Shown piece after piece: positions 10,658-22,318 of a DNA stretch of 64,000 bases. The stretch is from assembly GCF_905220415.1 (NCBI RefSeq), contig NC_059539.1, forward strand, positions 3,534,001 to 3,598,000. The letters run 5' to 3'. Numbering within the stretch: position 1 is the stretch's first letter; each line of letters opens with the position of its first letter. A program made the translations under genes and the position numbers. The notes beneath the pieces were generated by a model. The model did no database searches, was not told the DNA's origin, and saw only the letters and a program-made list of their open reading frames with translations. This DNA comes from Colias croceus (lineage: Eukaryota > Arthropoda > Insecta > Lepidoptera > Pieridae).

Positions 10658-13600
10658 CTATTCCTTTGGCGGGGGTGGTTCGGGTTGCTCTTCGGTGTGA
10701 TTCCTTTCAGGCTCGTTGCCATCTGCCCACTTTCCGTCGTACTCCTTCCTGTCCACGTATCTCTCTTCTTCGTACTCGCCTTCGCTGCGGTGGCTGTCCC
10801 GTTCAGAGTAGCGAGAGTAGCTGGACCAAACCAAACATTTACATAATTACAAACAGATTTATAAATTATTATCAAATTTAGAAATTTACACTTTCTGTTA
10901 CACAATTAAAAGTATTCTTATATATCAATTCAATTAATACGATATTGATAATCTCCATCTACACAATACGTTGATTATTTTTATTGCAACACAACAAGTT
11001 TATCGCAATCACAAAATGAACACTAACAAATAAAGCTAGTCTCCATACCTGTCTCTGTCCTTATCCCTGCGCTCGGGGCTGTACGACCGCGAGCGACGCG
11101 TGCGCTCCGGGCTGCGCGAGCGCGAGTAGCGCCCGCCGCGACGCTCGCGGAAGTCGCGGAAACCACCCCTGTGCACAATAGACATTATATTTAAGGATTA
11201 TGCATTATTTTTTTGTGAAATAACTCAGGCCCCGGAATCACAGACACAATAGAAAATCTATTGTGTTGTGGACCGATTGGGCCGCTCGGGGCTCAATGGG
11301 TTATAAAATAAAACCATCTATATTGCAATGCTGAATGTTGGATTAATCAATCAACAAATGCCCAAATGACTACATTTGGGCATTTGTAGTAAGGCTAGAT
11401 TTGGCATGTTTTGTGTGAATATAAAATATAATTTTACATTAAGCTAGAGCCGAATATGACAAGGAACAACAAAATCAGGCGAACGATAAAAATTACAAGA
11501 TTAACAGTACATGTAACCTAAAAGCTTGTATATTACTGAACAAAATATATTTATCAGCATGTCTTTTAGCACTTGTAGGGCATTTGCATACCTGAATGGT
11601 CTGCCACGTCCGCCTCCACCACGTCTTGGTCTGAAGGGTCGTCCACCCCTTGATCTATTATCCCGCCACTCATGTTGGAACCGGCGTCCGTCATCACGCC
11701 TAAAGTCCCCGCGACCACGCCCGCGGCCGCCGCCGTTGTACGCGTTGAAGCGCGGCCGGTAGTACGTGCCGCGCTCGTAGCCGCCGCGACCGCGCCAGTT
11801 GCCGCGACGGTTGAAGCGGCGGAATCTAAGTGAACATAGTCACATATTATAATATGAATAAATATAAATACATAATACAACAATAATATTATATAACAAG
11901 TGATATTGTAAATTTTTGTGAGTAACATTTTTGTTATGTTTTGATTAAACACATGATGAGGTATAAATTTACTATAGCATCCAACATAACACACTATGGA
12001 AAAGAAAGAAACAGATAGCTAACCTAACTGATATTCTCTGTTTCAATTATTGTATCATGTACATTGTACATATCAATGACCTATTATACTAGTAGACGCG
12101 GCATACGCCAACATCATTGCACTAAAAAACAGCGTAATTAATACATACCTACTTACTAACGCATTATCACCAATACAGTTGTTCTCTCTTTCACTCTCAC
12201 GCACGAGACATAATACATGTCTCACTCATGTACTTCGTAATAACAACTGCCGATTAAAATACAAAAAGAACGTCCAGCCACGACGCTGAATGGTGCGTGA
12301 CTAAGTGAAACTCGGGCACTTACCTGAGTTTTTTCTTGCCAAAATAGAGAGCGGGTAACGTATCTAGCTCTTTTATATATCATAGGTACATATACTTTTC
12401 ATTCCAATTTAAAATTAAACTATTGAAGGAATAGTCTAGTCTAGGCTTATAAAACAGCAACATAGTATAGCTACTAACCTTTCCCTGGAGCCAGAGCGCG
12501 AGCGGGATCGGCTCCTCGAATAGTACGAGCGGCTCGCGTCAGAGCGCGAGCGGGAGCGCGGCGAGTTGGAGCGGCGGCGGCGCGACGCCATCGAGCCGCT
12601 CGCGCTGGAGCCGGAGCGGGAGCGCGAGCCGGAACGCGAGCGGTACTTGCGCGGACGTGATCTGCAATAATAAAAGCGTTACATACTCGTAGTTCGCAAA
12701 GACAAAACACTAGTATTTCAGGGGCTAATAATGTAATGGAACATAATAATATGCAATAGTAGTATTATGAAAATCCATTTAGTATTTTAGAGTTTATAAG
12801 TTACAAGCATCCAAACTTTTGCTTTTTTTATTATTAGTAAAGATTACGATAATCCTACTAATATTATAAATGCGAAAGTTTGTATGGATGTATGGATGTA
12901 TGGATGTTTGTTACTCTTTCACGTAAAAACTACTGAACCGATTACAATGAAATTTAGCACACATATAGAGGGTAACTTGGATTAACACATAGGATAGTTT
13001 TTATCCCGGAAATCCCACGGGAACGGGAACTATGCGGGTTTTCCTTTGCAAACGCGGGCGAAGCCGCGGGCGGAAATCTAGTTATTAATATAGTTAAAAA
13101 AAGTGACCAATTTATAGAATTAAAGCAAAGAACCATGATACATTTATCAGCAGCAGTATGCAGTTTAAATTATATTTTTCTATAATATCAGTTTGTTTGA
13201 GAACTTTATATTCAATTTATAGTTACATATTTTGAATAGTTTAGATAACATCTTAAAACATACGAACATCTCTACTCTATTCAATAAAACATACCGGCTG
13301 CGAGACCGTTTCCCTGACCGTCTATCGTCCGACGAGTTGGATCCGCTGCGGCGGCGCGGTGAGGGCGGTGATCTCGGGCGACGCGACGTGGGCGAGGGCG
13401 GCTTGATGCGCGTCACAAACTGCTCCGGCCGCTGCTCGCCCACTGAGACCGGTGTCTCACCCTCCTTGGCGAGCCGGAACGAGCCAAACTTGTCCAGCAC
13501 TATGTTGCCTTTGCGGACCATCTGTAGGGAAATAAATGGAGTAAGAAATTGTGTATCAAAGCGTAACGTTAACGTATTCTTTTTAACATAGATATAAAAT

Positions 13601-16600
13601 ATATATTCATAAAGAATAGAAAAACTATTAATAATTAGATCACGAGGCGGGACTCGGACCCGCAAGCTTTCACGCCAATCCGGGGCGTATGCCTAAACAA
13701 CTCGAAAAAATTTATTCCATTTTTTTCAGTTTTATGTGAATAGCAAAGTTAAGCGAACCAATTTTGTAAGTATGAATGATTGTGACTTTTCATGTTAAAA
13801 CTACTTGACAGAGCTTATAGATCAGAATAACACATGAACAGCTATAGATTGATTTTGCATGTGGATTCTTCCGCGGGTGAAACCGCGCAGCACAGCTAGT
13901 TTCATCTAGATACAATTTTTTATCATAGTAGCGTTCTATCGAGGCTACTACACTACAAGTGTGCACAAGCCCAACGCACCGGCGGATGGTGCGAGTGGTG
14001 CGCCGAGTGCGGCGTGTCGACGCCGGGCGGGTCGGGCTCGCGGCTCTTGGGCGGCGGCGCGCTCGGCAGCGGCGGCGGCTCCTTCATCGCCATCGCGCGC
14101 CGCACCGACACGTTCTTGTCGCCCGGGGACGCCTGCCAATAAACGTACATTTTTAAAAGCTGATCAAAGAAAATAAGAGCCACTTTTGTTTTCTAAGCTT
14201 GGGTGAAACTTTTTACAAAAAAAAAAAAGTTTACATGGTTTAGGATAATAATTGTGATAATTAAGATAATATATAGAAAGACGTGATTAGAAATTTCTTA
14301 AGACTAGATAATATCCATCGGATACTAAATACAAATTAAGTAAGGTAAATAAAATTCACAAATAAATCTTACCTTTGGTGGTTCTTGAGAATCATCAGAA
14401 CTATCTTCAAATGCATATCTCTCCTTGTATCCCTTTTGTACTGGTGTATCTTTTTTCTTAACCCTGTTTTAACATAACATAACATTTTACATGTTGAAAT
14501 TGAAACAATAAATATATTTTTTTATGAGTAACTGCATAATATAGTATAAAAATAAGACAAAGGATACTCACGGTTCTTTAACTGCTCCCATGGTCATTTT
14601 CCATTTGGGTTTCTCTAATGGTGGTGGTGGTGCTTGGTCTAAGGGACTTATTGACGATCTATCTCGTTTCCCCAGTACTTCCTTTTCGACCATCGAATGG
14701 TAGGCGTTTAGTTTCGACTCCAGTTCTTCCAAACCGTGCATGTCATCCATAATACGACTAGAAAATGATTTTATGTTTAATGATAAACATGAAATGCTTA
14801 CTATAACATTCATTTAATAATTAATGTTATAGTAATTTTTATAATTAATGTTATACTGGTCAACATTTCCCTTCCCATGTAAACATCAGTAAACTGTTAT
14901 TACGTTAATAACAACGAAATTGACTTAAAATATACTATACTTTGAAATTACCTTTTATTACCATGTTTTCTGTCATATTCTCTATCAGAACTTAGATCCC
15001 TCTTTGATTTTCCTTTTAATTCTTTCCTGTAGGGAGAAATAAATTTCAATATAGTTAAAATTCGAAAGACAATAATTATAAATGCTGAATTTAAATGATA
15101 GAAATAACATACCTAATGGCATCTCTTAATTTCTTATCACCGATATTTTCCAATTCCCGTAAACTATAATTATCTGAATTATTCGACATGCGCGATAATT
15201 TCGCCTTTCTCTTTTCATCTCTTTCTTGCTCCTTGCGTTTCCGCTTAGACTCTTTCTTCTTTTTCCTTAAAAATGAGAATTTTATAATATTAATATTACA
15301 CATTCATAAAAGGAATATTAAGCACTTATGTAGTGTGTGTGTGTGTGTGTACATACAATTTTAAAGATAACTTACTTGTCCTTCTTTTTCTTTTTCTTCT
15401 TTTCATGGTCAGCAGTGGGCTGGGGTTGCTGTCCAAGCTCTTGCATTTTACGATTCCGCTTATATTGTGCCGTTTCCTCTAAGAAGTTACGCACCTTCTC
15501 TTCGTAATCTGAATCTTCTTTGGTCATTTCAAGGAACTTGCGAACCTAGATATTAAATGAGTTGTTAATTATGGCATTTGTTGTACAATGTAATTTATCG
15601 GAATAATTACTTAAAAAAATATAGCTGTAGCTCGGAAAATTATCAGATTCATTCATTATACCGAAAATCTTAAAAAGCTAAGTATTTATTTATGAGCATC
15701 TGAATATTATATTTATACTATACCTTTAGTTCATAATCAATATCGGCCTGCGATCTCATAGGAGCAGCAGCTGGCTCTTCTATCGGTGGTGGGGGTGGCT
15801 GGTACCCATACGGATGGTTGAACTGCGAGTTGTGTGTCCGCGACGCAGAGTCCCCATCGCCCAGCATCGCCATGCGCTTGCTGAGAGGCGACAGCGACCG
15901 CTGCCGCTTGTTGTTCGACTGCGAGCGACGCTTCTTCTTGCGGTTCGGACCTTCGGAATCTATACCAGTTATAGGAATTATTTTAGATAATGAGGGGCAC
16001 GTGGTATATTATGGTTGTGGAAATATAATGGAATAAGTGAAATAGGAGCTGTTAATAATTCGACAGAAAGTGAAATAGAGAATAATAAGTGATAAGAAAA
16101 ACAGGAACACACATAAATTGTAGCGGCATACGCTTACAAATAGTTAACGGTAGTTTCTTAATTTATACTTAACACAAAAGTATATAAGCAAGCATTTCTC
16201 ATTGCAAATTTATTAACTTTTAAATGACTTTTTTGGTAAGATTTTTTTGTATTAAGCACTATTTACATCTGTATAATAGTAGTGTAGTATAATAAAGAAG
16301 AGTTGTAGAACATATTGCATATAAATAAATATAATAAAAAGGGCACAATGTTAGAAGTGTTTTACCACTAGTATCCGACGATGACGACGACGATTCTGAA
16401 GAATCACTAGAGCTGCTCGAATCGCTCGAAGACGACGACGAACTGCTGGACCGTTTCTTCTTACCCTTGCCTCGCTTCTTCTTTTTCTTCTTCTCTTTCT
16501 TTTCAGTTAAATTCAACAATTGTTTTAATGTCTCCTTCATTTCAAACGACTTTGCTCCCGTCAATCCAGGCAAAAGCAATTCTTCAGGCTCTATCAATGG

Positions 16601-19600
16601 TTTTGTAGTGGACGTTTTACTTTTAAGGAAATCAAGTGAATTCTGAGCTTCCTCATGAAAAGGTATGATGGCTAAACAGTCTTCGTAAGCTTTCTGTGCC
16701 TCTGCAATTTTATTTTCATCTTCATAACTTCTTCCTAGAGCAACTAAAGTCTCTCCCAAATATTTTCTGGCATTGGCATGATTTGGATTCAATTTTAATG
16801 AAGTTTCAAAGTCTTCAATAGCTTTTTTAAATGTTCCGCTGTTGGCATACAGAGCTCCTCTTGCAACTAGACCTTCTACATTTCTGGGATCAATACTTAA
16901 TGCCTTATTGAGACATTGGAATGCTTCAGAATGTCTTCCAGCCTTGAAATGTTCTATTCCTTCAGCAACTGATCTGAATGCCCATTTACTTGCTTGAGCT
17001 TGTCTTAATTCATCCGCATATTCAGTCGTAGGAAAGCCGCCTCTGTTAAAATAACATAATAAAATTATATTTTATAACAATTTAAAATTAATATTATCAT
17101 ACAAATGTATAATCAGGTGGTTATTACAAAATCAGGAACACCTCAGATAACAGAAGAGAAAACTAGTTCCATATTATTTTGCACAATTGAAAAAAAAGTA
17201 AAGGAAATAACAGCAATCTTTTAAAAAATAATTATATAATTACCTCAAAGACATGAAGTTTGTGCAGTGCATGTTGGAGATTCCAAGAAGTTCTGACAGA
17301 TATTGTATACAGTTGGGGTTATTGAAGCCTGGACTCTTCTCTAATATTGCTTCATAGCTTTCACCCTTCATTTCCATAGTTTTCCTAGCACAAAAATACA
17401 ATAGTCAGTAATGAGAAATTCAGTAAAAAATGCCATGTTTCTTTGATTTGACAGTGCCATTATATTTTGACTGTAAGGCTGGTTGCAGAGCTTGACCGAC
17501 CGTCAGTGCGTACCGCTGGTCCTGACGATACGCATCAACAATTATATGACTATGACACTAATGCGCATGACAATACGCGTGCGTATGGTCGGTCTAGCTA
17601 TGAACGGTTTTATGAATTTCCATACATATGACAAGCGCGACTGACGTACACACTGATGGTCGGTCAAGCTCTGCAACCAGTTGCTGAATTTAATGTTAAT
17701 GTAATCTCAAGTATATCCTATCAAAACAGTCAGTCTTTAATGTCACACATACTTGTCCTCACCTGTTCCATGGAGCTGTTCAAAAAATGTTATTTAACTT
17801 GATTTTATTGCTTTCACACACAAATATAACATCATATATTAGGTGATGTCGCCTCAACTATGTGACGTTAATATTACCAGAATGTTTCAGCTACAGTCAC
17901 AACACAATGGATATAGATAGATTGGGACTCGTACTAAACCTAGAAAAAAACACCCTAAAATAATGGAGTTGTATCTTTGGACAATTGATGTTTTTGTCTT
18001 TTCGGGTACTAAAGAACTGATTCAGCCTGGTCGATAAACATAAATCCATGTCCAAAAGTCTCGCATCTGCTAAAACTGATTGCCTGGCTTATATTCCGAT
18101 AATTGTATAATAATTAAATAACGCCAACATCCAACAATGTTGAATACATAAAGTCCAATCAATTGTTTGATATAATGCTGCAATGTTAAACATTAGCTTT
18201 AATACAGAGTAACAAGGTTTCTTTTCAAAGATAAGAGAATATGACCCTACATTATTGTACTGACCTTTTCCACTCTATTTCATATTTGATTTCTAAATAA
18301 AAAATAATCCTCAACAAAAAACTTGAAAATCGAAAACACTTCATGGGAGAGTTGGCCGAGAACATCCTTGTAATATGTAGATTGAAAACTGATACAAACA
18401 GGTGCATTGTCATTCTTAATATTGGTGTATTGTGTTTTAAAACTGAAAAAGTGATCAAAAATGGTGAAACACATATCCACACTTGCTGCATAAATAAGCA
18501 ACGGAGACATCACTCAAATGATAGTTTGTGAGTTCCAGATACACATATAAAACAGAGGTATTCTTTATTTTCCATATCCAGCAATATCCTGCTTGATAGA
18601 TAAGTGTTCATAAGTTTTATATTGTTTTAAAGCAGCCAGCTTCATTACAATGTCCACATCATCTAAACACTGTCATTCACAAAACCAAAATATCACTGTT
18701 TTAGCTCCACCAAAATCTTCACAAAACAGATTTGAATACATATATAAAGTACAAGCTGTGTTTTCTTAACCTGCAAGTGTACGAATCTGAGAATTAGTCA
18801 CCATTGAGATGGATATACATACTTGTATATAAGAGGGAAGTCATCAGTGCTGAGGAGGCCTAGGGGCGGTTTGGGGGGAGGGTCATCAGGCCCTCTTGTG
18901 ACACCTTTCATGCCGCACACCATTTTGTCCGTGTCAGGAATAACTTCAATGACTTCACAGCAGACAGTATCATTCATTAAGTAGTTTCTTGAGACATTTT
19001 TCTTGTCAACCGCTGGTATGATATTGGCAACTGGCAGAAATGCCTAAATGGAAAAAGAAAAGAAATAATTGTAGTAAAAATTTACATTAAAACATTTTGT
19101 ATTATATAAAAGTTGTTTATATTTTAACCATTGTGTTTCTTTGTTATACAGATAGTAGATATTTCAAAATATTATGCAATAAAATAGTACAGTCACCTTA
19201 ACATTGATATCAGCTACATATCTCGAAGTGGGTCCTGCGGTGCAGAGAACTTTCAGCATCATACCAGATGCTGTCCTATTGATGACTGCTCCAATGATAA
19301 GCTCTCCTGTTTTCACATTCTGCCAAGAAGATGATATTTAATATATGTGAAGTACTATATTACCAAGACCACATATTTAATTAAAAACGTAAATTTAATA
19401 TAAAAACGTAAATTATTAATTTATTTTGCATTCGCTTTGCATAGTTTCACTCTATGAATTATATAACAACCCAAACATATTTCATTAAAGAAAGAAAGAA
19501 AATAATATATATTAATTTGTAATGTTAACATAATATAGTTATTATAACAATAATCAGTGATTCCACTCAGTGATTTAAGAATCTAAGGATATTTACAACA

Positions 19601-20577
19601 ATTAGAAACAGTACAGCATTGTATGTTTGTACATAGTTGGGTTAATGTAAATGAAACAACCCAATTAATTCTAAAATAAACACATTTAAGATAAAATTAG
19701 TTATGAATGTTATCCAAATGTCAAAACTAATTAAAATTATCACTGATAAAACATTACAAATTAAATTTTTTACAGATGCAGTTCAAGGTACCTATAAATT
19801 AATGAAAAAGTAACAAAACTTACATCAAAGAAATGGCGTAATCTTGCGGACTTGTCCACATTTAGGAATGTTTCAAACGGTGGCATTAATGCATACAAAT
19901 CTGTAACAAGGATAATTTTAACATACAAAATATTCATATCAGTACACCGATTAATGTTTATACTGAGAAGAGATCAATGTCCCATTTAACCCATTGACCA
20001 CCGAGCGGCCCAATGAGACCGCGACACAATATAGATTTTTTATTGTGTCTGTGATTCCAGGGGCTGATAGGTTAAATGATAAAAACAAGGAAAGAACATT
20101 TAACTTATTTACATTATATTTAAATTATATCAATAGGTAAATAATACCTAAAAAGTAAAAACTTCATAGAATTAGTATTTTGGTATTACACAAATGTTAA
20201 TTAATAACTCAGTTGGATTTATCTGAATTTAACTCAAGAAAAAGTGAACAGAGCATATTTTTAAAGGAATACTTACTGTCCTCTGGTGTCAAAGAATCGG
20301 CTCCTAAACTGGAGGATGATGGTACCTCTTCCAGTAACGATGCATCGAACAGAGCATTAGCTTCTTTGGCAATGAATTGATGAAGTTTTAGTCGCTTTCC
20401 TCGATCTTGAAAAGTTAGGTGCTTATGTCGCGACTGATATACGGCGAAATCTAACGCCCCCACACCTAACTTAGCGAGGTCATCTTCTCCTCGCTCATTC
20501 TCCCACGTTTTTTGTAACTGCTGCCCATGGTAGTTTATGGATTGCGCCACTAATGACGCATCCAAGGATGGTTCCAT
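10658..20577 (-). CDS. TTC14: Tetratricopeptide repeat protein 14 (TTC14) homologue, 18 exons
   Basis: Exons from the 5' end: 20577-20277, 19900-19824, 19319-19197, 19043-18823, 17384-17244, 17042-16366, 15959-15724, 15545-15376, 15265-15113, 15026-14952, 14757-14572, 14463-14373, 14132-13980, 13521-13295, 12661-12479, 11825-11592, 11168-11049 and 10820-10658. All have GT/AG borders and give 3531 nt, 1176 aa. Residues 127-241 are an S1-type RNA-binding region (TGELIIGAVINRTASGMMLK). Residues 290-450 are TPRs (EALVARG-type, NPNHANARKYLGETLVALG). Then come a KKKKKKRGKGKKKR stretch, an acidic Ser/Asp run, and a 660-residue disordered tail with K/E-rich, RS and RGG segments ending QPEPPPPKE. The protein is probably nuclear and RNA-associated. 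The tail is longer than in vertebrate TTC14; a second gene in the tail is possible but every junction keeps frame. Confidence 0.87.
11227..11305. repeat. Short hairpin repeat in TTC14 intron 16
   Basis: About 80 bp containing CACAATAGAAAATCTATTGTG (a stem with 8-bp arms), GGGCCGCTCGGGGCTC and AATGGGTTA. A second copy in the opposite orientation is at 19986-20074 in intron 1 of the same gene. Confidence 0.55.
12853..13082 (+). mobile_element. Lep1-type nonautonomous Helitron in TTC14 intron 14
   Basis: Starts TCCTACTAATATTATAAATG and has ATGGATG micro-repeats and the block ACTACTGAACCGATTACAAT. It ends in the hairpin GGGCGAAGCCGCGGGCGG and CTAGT. Nearly identical copies at 49514-49734 and about 57803-58030 mark an active or recent subfamily. 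Confidence 0.8.
13620..13700 (-). repeat. tRNA-like/SINE remnant with a T-arm in TTC14 intron 13
   Basis: On the minus strand the segment GCGGGTCCGAGTCCCGC forms a perfect 5-bp T-stem with a TCCGAGT loop. Upstream is GCATACGCCCCGGATTGGCG. No complete cloverleaf can be folded by eye. It looks like a fragment of a tRNA-derived SINE or tRNA pseudogene rather than a working tRNA. Confidence 0.3.
13797..13901 (+). mobile_element. Helitron-like 3' end fragment in TTC14 intron 13
   Basis: Ends CCGCGGGTGAAACCGCGCAG, CACAGCTAGT at 13901, a 3' hairpin plus CTAGT. This copy is 5'-truncated or diverged. Confidence 0.5.
15332..15351. repeat. (GT)n microsatellite
   Basis: A run of GT dinucleotides (TAGTGTGTGTGTGTGTGTGT) in the TTC14 intron between exons 9 and 8. 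Confidence 0.9.
17385..18822. other. Large TTC14 intron 4 (1.4 kb) with a MITE
   Basis: The longest TTC14 intron. It contains the TIR element at 17479-17680. The remainder is AT-rich, unremarkable DNA in which I see no alternative exon. Confidence 0.6.
17479..17680. mobile_element. 202-bp MITE with about 30-bp TIRs
   Basis: Inverted ends CTGGTTGCAGAGCTTGACCG (17479 on) and CGGTCAAGCTCTGCAACCAG (ending 17680), extending to about 30 bp with one mismatch. The interior is GC-neutral, contains further CGTATGGTCGGTC-like words and has no ORF. Confidence 0.7.
19986..20074. repeat. Short hairpin repeat in TTC14 intron 1, inverted partner of 11227-11305
   Basis: AACCCATTGACCACCGAGCGGCCCAA... then CACAATATAGATTTTTTATTGTG and CTGTGATTCCAGGGGC. 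This is the reverse complement, with some changes, of the copy in intron 16. Confidence 0.55.
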
Positions 20578-20960
20578 CGTGAATCCTAAAAGTTATAAAA
20601 TAAATAGATTATACATTACAGAAATCATTTTATGTATTTTACGTAAAAAATTTCTAAATAATTTTAGGCGAAGTTTGATCCTCCGCCATTTTGATCTCTT
20701 CCATTTTCGGAATTATTTTTTGTAAATAAATAATATATTAAAAGGTACAATGATTTATAAATTACCTTCAATACCTAATTATAGGTTTGATAATATATCA
20801 AATTATGATAAATTAACACTTTTGTACGAAATATACCACTGAGCACTTGAAACAACACATTGTGTATCGCCTGCAAAATGGCGACTTCAATGATGGCGGC
20901 TAAAATGGCGATTGGCATTTGCATTTGGCGTTCGAACTTCAAAATGTCAAATTAGTATTG
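20578..20960 (-). promoter_or_regulatory. TTC14 5' UTR/promoter region with ATGGCG (YY1/Pho-like) cluster
   Basis: Upstream of the TTC14 ATG on the minus strand. On the plus strand AAAATGGCG (20875-20883), GATGGCGGC (20892-20900) and AAAATGGCG (20902-20910) sit within 36 bp, and CCGCCATTTTGATC is at about 20682. AAnATGGCG is the YY1/Pho core often found at or just downstream of start sites of housekeeping genes. Promoter use is inferred; no transcript data. Confidence 0.45.
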
Positions 20961-21644
20961 CCATATTTCCATAGTTATATTCTTTTTTTAAGCTAGGTAT
21001 AACACAGTTAATTTGCTTGCTTAATTTTTCTTTTTTTTGGAAATAACCAAAGAATAATTATTTATTGTTCTTTTAATAAATAAAAAAGTAGGTAATAATC
21101 ACTTGAGACAGAACAAGAAACAGAAAAGAGCAACCATATTATATTATATGCATAATAATATATCCCAGTGTGATATTAATCAAGTAAATACTAAATAGGG
21201 GTAGATACACGGTAGATAGGTTATAAGCGCTCCGGGAGTGGCACGTTGAATTATACTTCAGTATAACTTCTTCAGTACTTCAGGTTTCTATTTTTCGATT
21301 ACGATAGTTTGAGGTACATAATTTATGTATTTACTTTTTACTGATAGCATCACAGGATAGCAAGACCAAGGCCTGACCTCTTATTTCCAGTTATTTTACG
21401 CCGTGAATTGAACTGACTAGCAAATTCATATTATTATGATCGCATTATCCAGGCCACCAGCCATCTTAATAAAAAAGTAAAAAAAAAAGCGGTCTAATTG
21501 GTCTACTCGGTAATAGGTTTGGTCTACTCGAATGTGCGGTCTACTTGGTCTACTCGGAAATTGATGTAGTCTACTCGGAAATTGGTGTGGTCTACCTACT
21601 TGGCCTACTCGGTGAAGGTGAGGTCATGGCGACATATCCAAGGG
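20961..21644. other. Upstream intergenic region with imperfect GGTCTACTCGG tandem words
   Basis: 20961-21485 is AT-rich with no gene. 21490-21612 contains six to seven degenerate copies of GGTCTACTCGG-like sequence at 15-30 bp spacing, perhaps a decayed minisatellite or the end of a transposable element. Confidence 0.4.
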
Positions 21645-21819
21645 TGTGGTTTTATGAAACCAAGGTAAAAGTGAAACTGTTCGAACGGTTCCGAACACTG
21701 CTTTGTGTAGCACATGTCGCGTGCCGAGTAGGTATATACCTACTCGGCAGCCGCGATACACGCGACATGCGCTACACAGACCAAAAAGTTTGAGACGATG
21801 TAATAAAAGTTTCACTTTA
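21645..21819. mobile_element. MITE with central 28-bp palindrome
   Basis: Starts TGTGGTTTTATGAAACCA and ends AAAGTTTCACTTT. Inner arms TGTGTAGCACATGTCGCG and CGCGACATGCGCTACACA flank a perfect palindrome at 21722-21749 (TGCCGAGTAGGTA and its complement). A related copy in the opposite orientation is at 32097-32243. No ORF. Confidence 0.55.
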
Positions 21820-21868
21820 ATAAATTCACTCAAGTTTAATTTTTAGTATGTAAGAAAAAAGTACGTAC

Positions 21869-22318
21869 CTTTAAATAATTTTCCAAATAAGTAAATATTG
21901 CATCCATGACTTCCGGTATGAGTGATGATATTGCAGCCCGAGATACTCTGTAAAAAGCCTGCAAATAACGGTAGCTCGCGCCAGTTACCAAATAGCATAA
22001 CGCTATTTGTAGTTTAGTCTTTGTAGTTATAGCTTCTCTCATGACTGTATCTTGCCTTTGTATCAATGGAGTAATATTTTCTAACAATGTGTCAAAATGT
22101 TGTACATCCATTCTTAAAAGCATTCTGAATTCATCAGGATCTTCTACCTCTAATTCATTAAAAACAGTGTTTGTGGCGCCAAAACTAGATCTTCTCAACA
22201 TCCATGGCCTTGTCCAAATGCGGCGTTGCTCCTTTTCCAGCAGTTCATTTAATTCTTCTACTAATAGTGGAATAAGTAACTTTGTATATTTTCTAATTAT
22301 CGTTTTACGATCCATCAT
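21869..22318 (-). pseudogene. N-terminal exon of a PIF/Harbinger (HARBI1-like) transposase, truncated
   Basis: The minus-strand ORF opens with ATG at 22318 and runs 150 codons to a clean donor (AAG followed by GTACGT at 21868). It resembles the N-terminal part of HARBI1-like nucleases: RRIWTRPW near residue 33, then FNELEVEDPDEFRMLLRM, LLENITPLIQRQDTVMREAI and LQIALCYLVTGASYRYLQ, then a helix-turn-helix-like FYRVSRAAISSLIPEVMDAI. The DDE catalytic exon is not found downstream; that space is taken by a MITE and AT-rich DNA. It is either a deletion derivative or a relic. The open frame suggests recent origin. Confidence 0.7.

Noticed and set aside
11526..14176. Long plus- and minus-strand ORFs with Pro/Arg/Ala-rich products over the RS exons (for example 11566-11994, 12474-12710, 13232-13591, 13953-14183)
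   Set aside because: They are alternative frames, or read-through into introns, of GC-rich TTC14 exons. The spliced minus-strand frame explains them.
17100..18800. Possible extra exons in the large TTC14 intron
   Set aside because: No open stretch with acceptor and donor in a compatible phase. The region holds a MITE and AT-rich filler.
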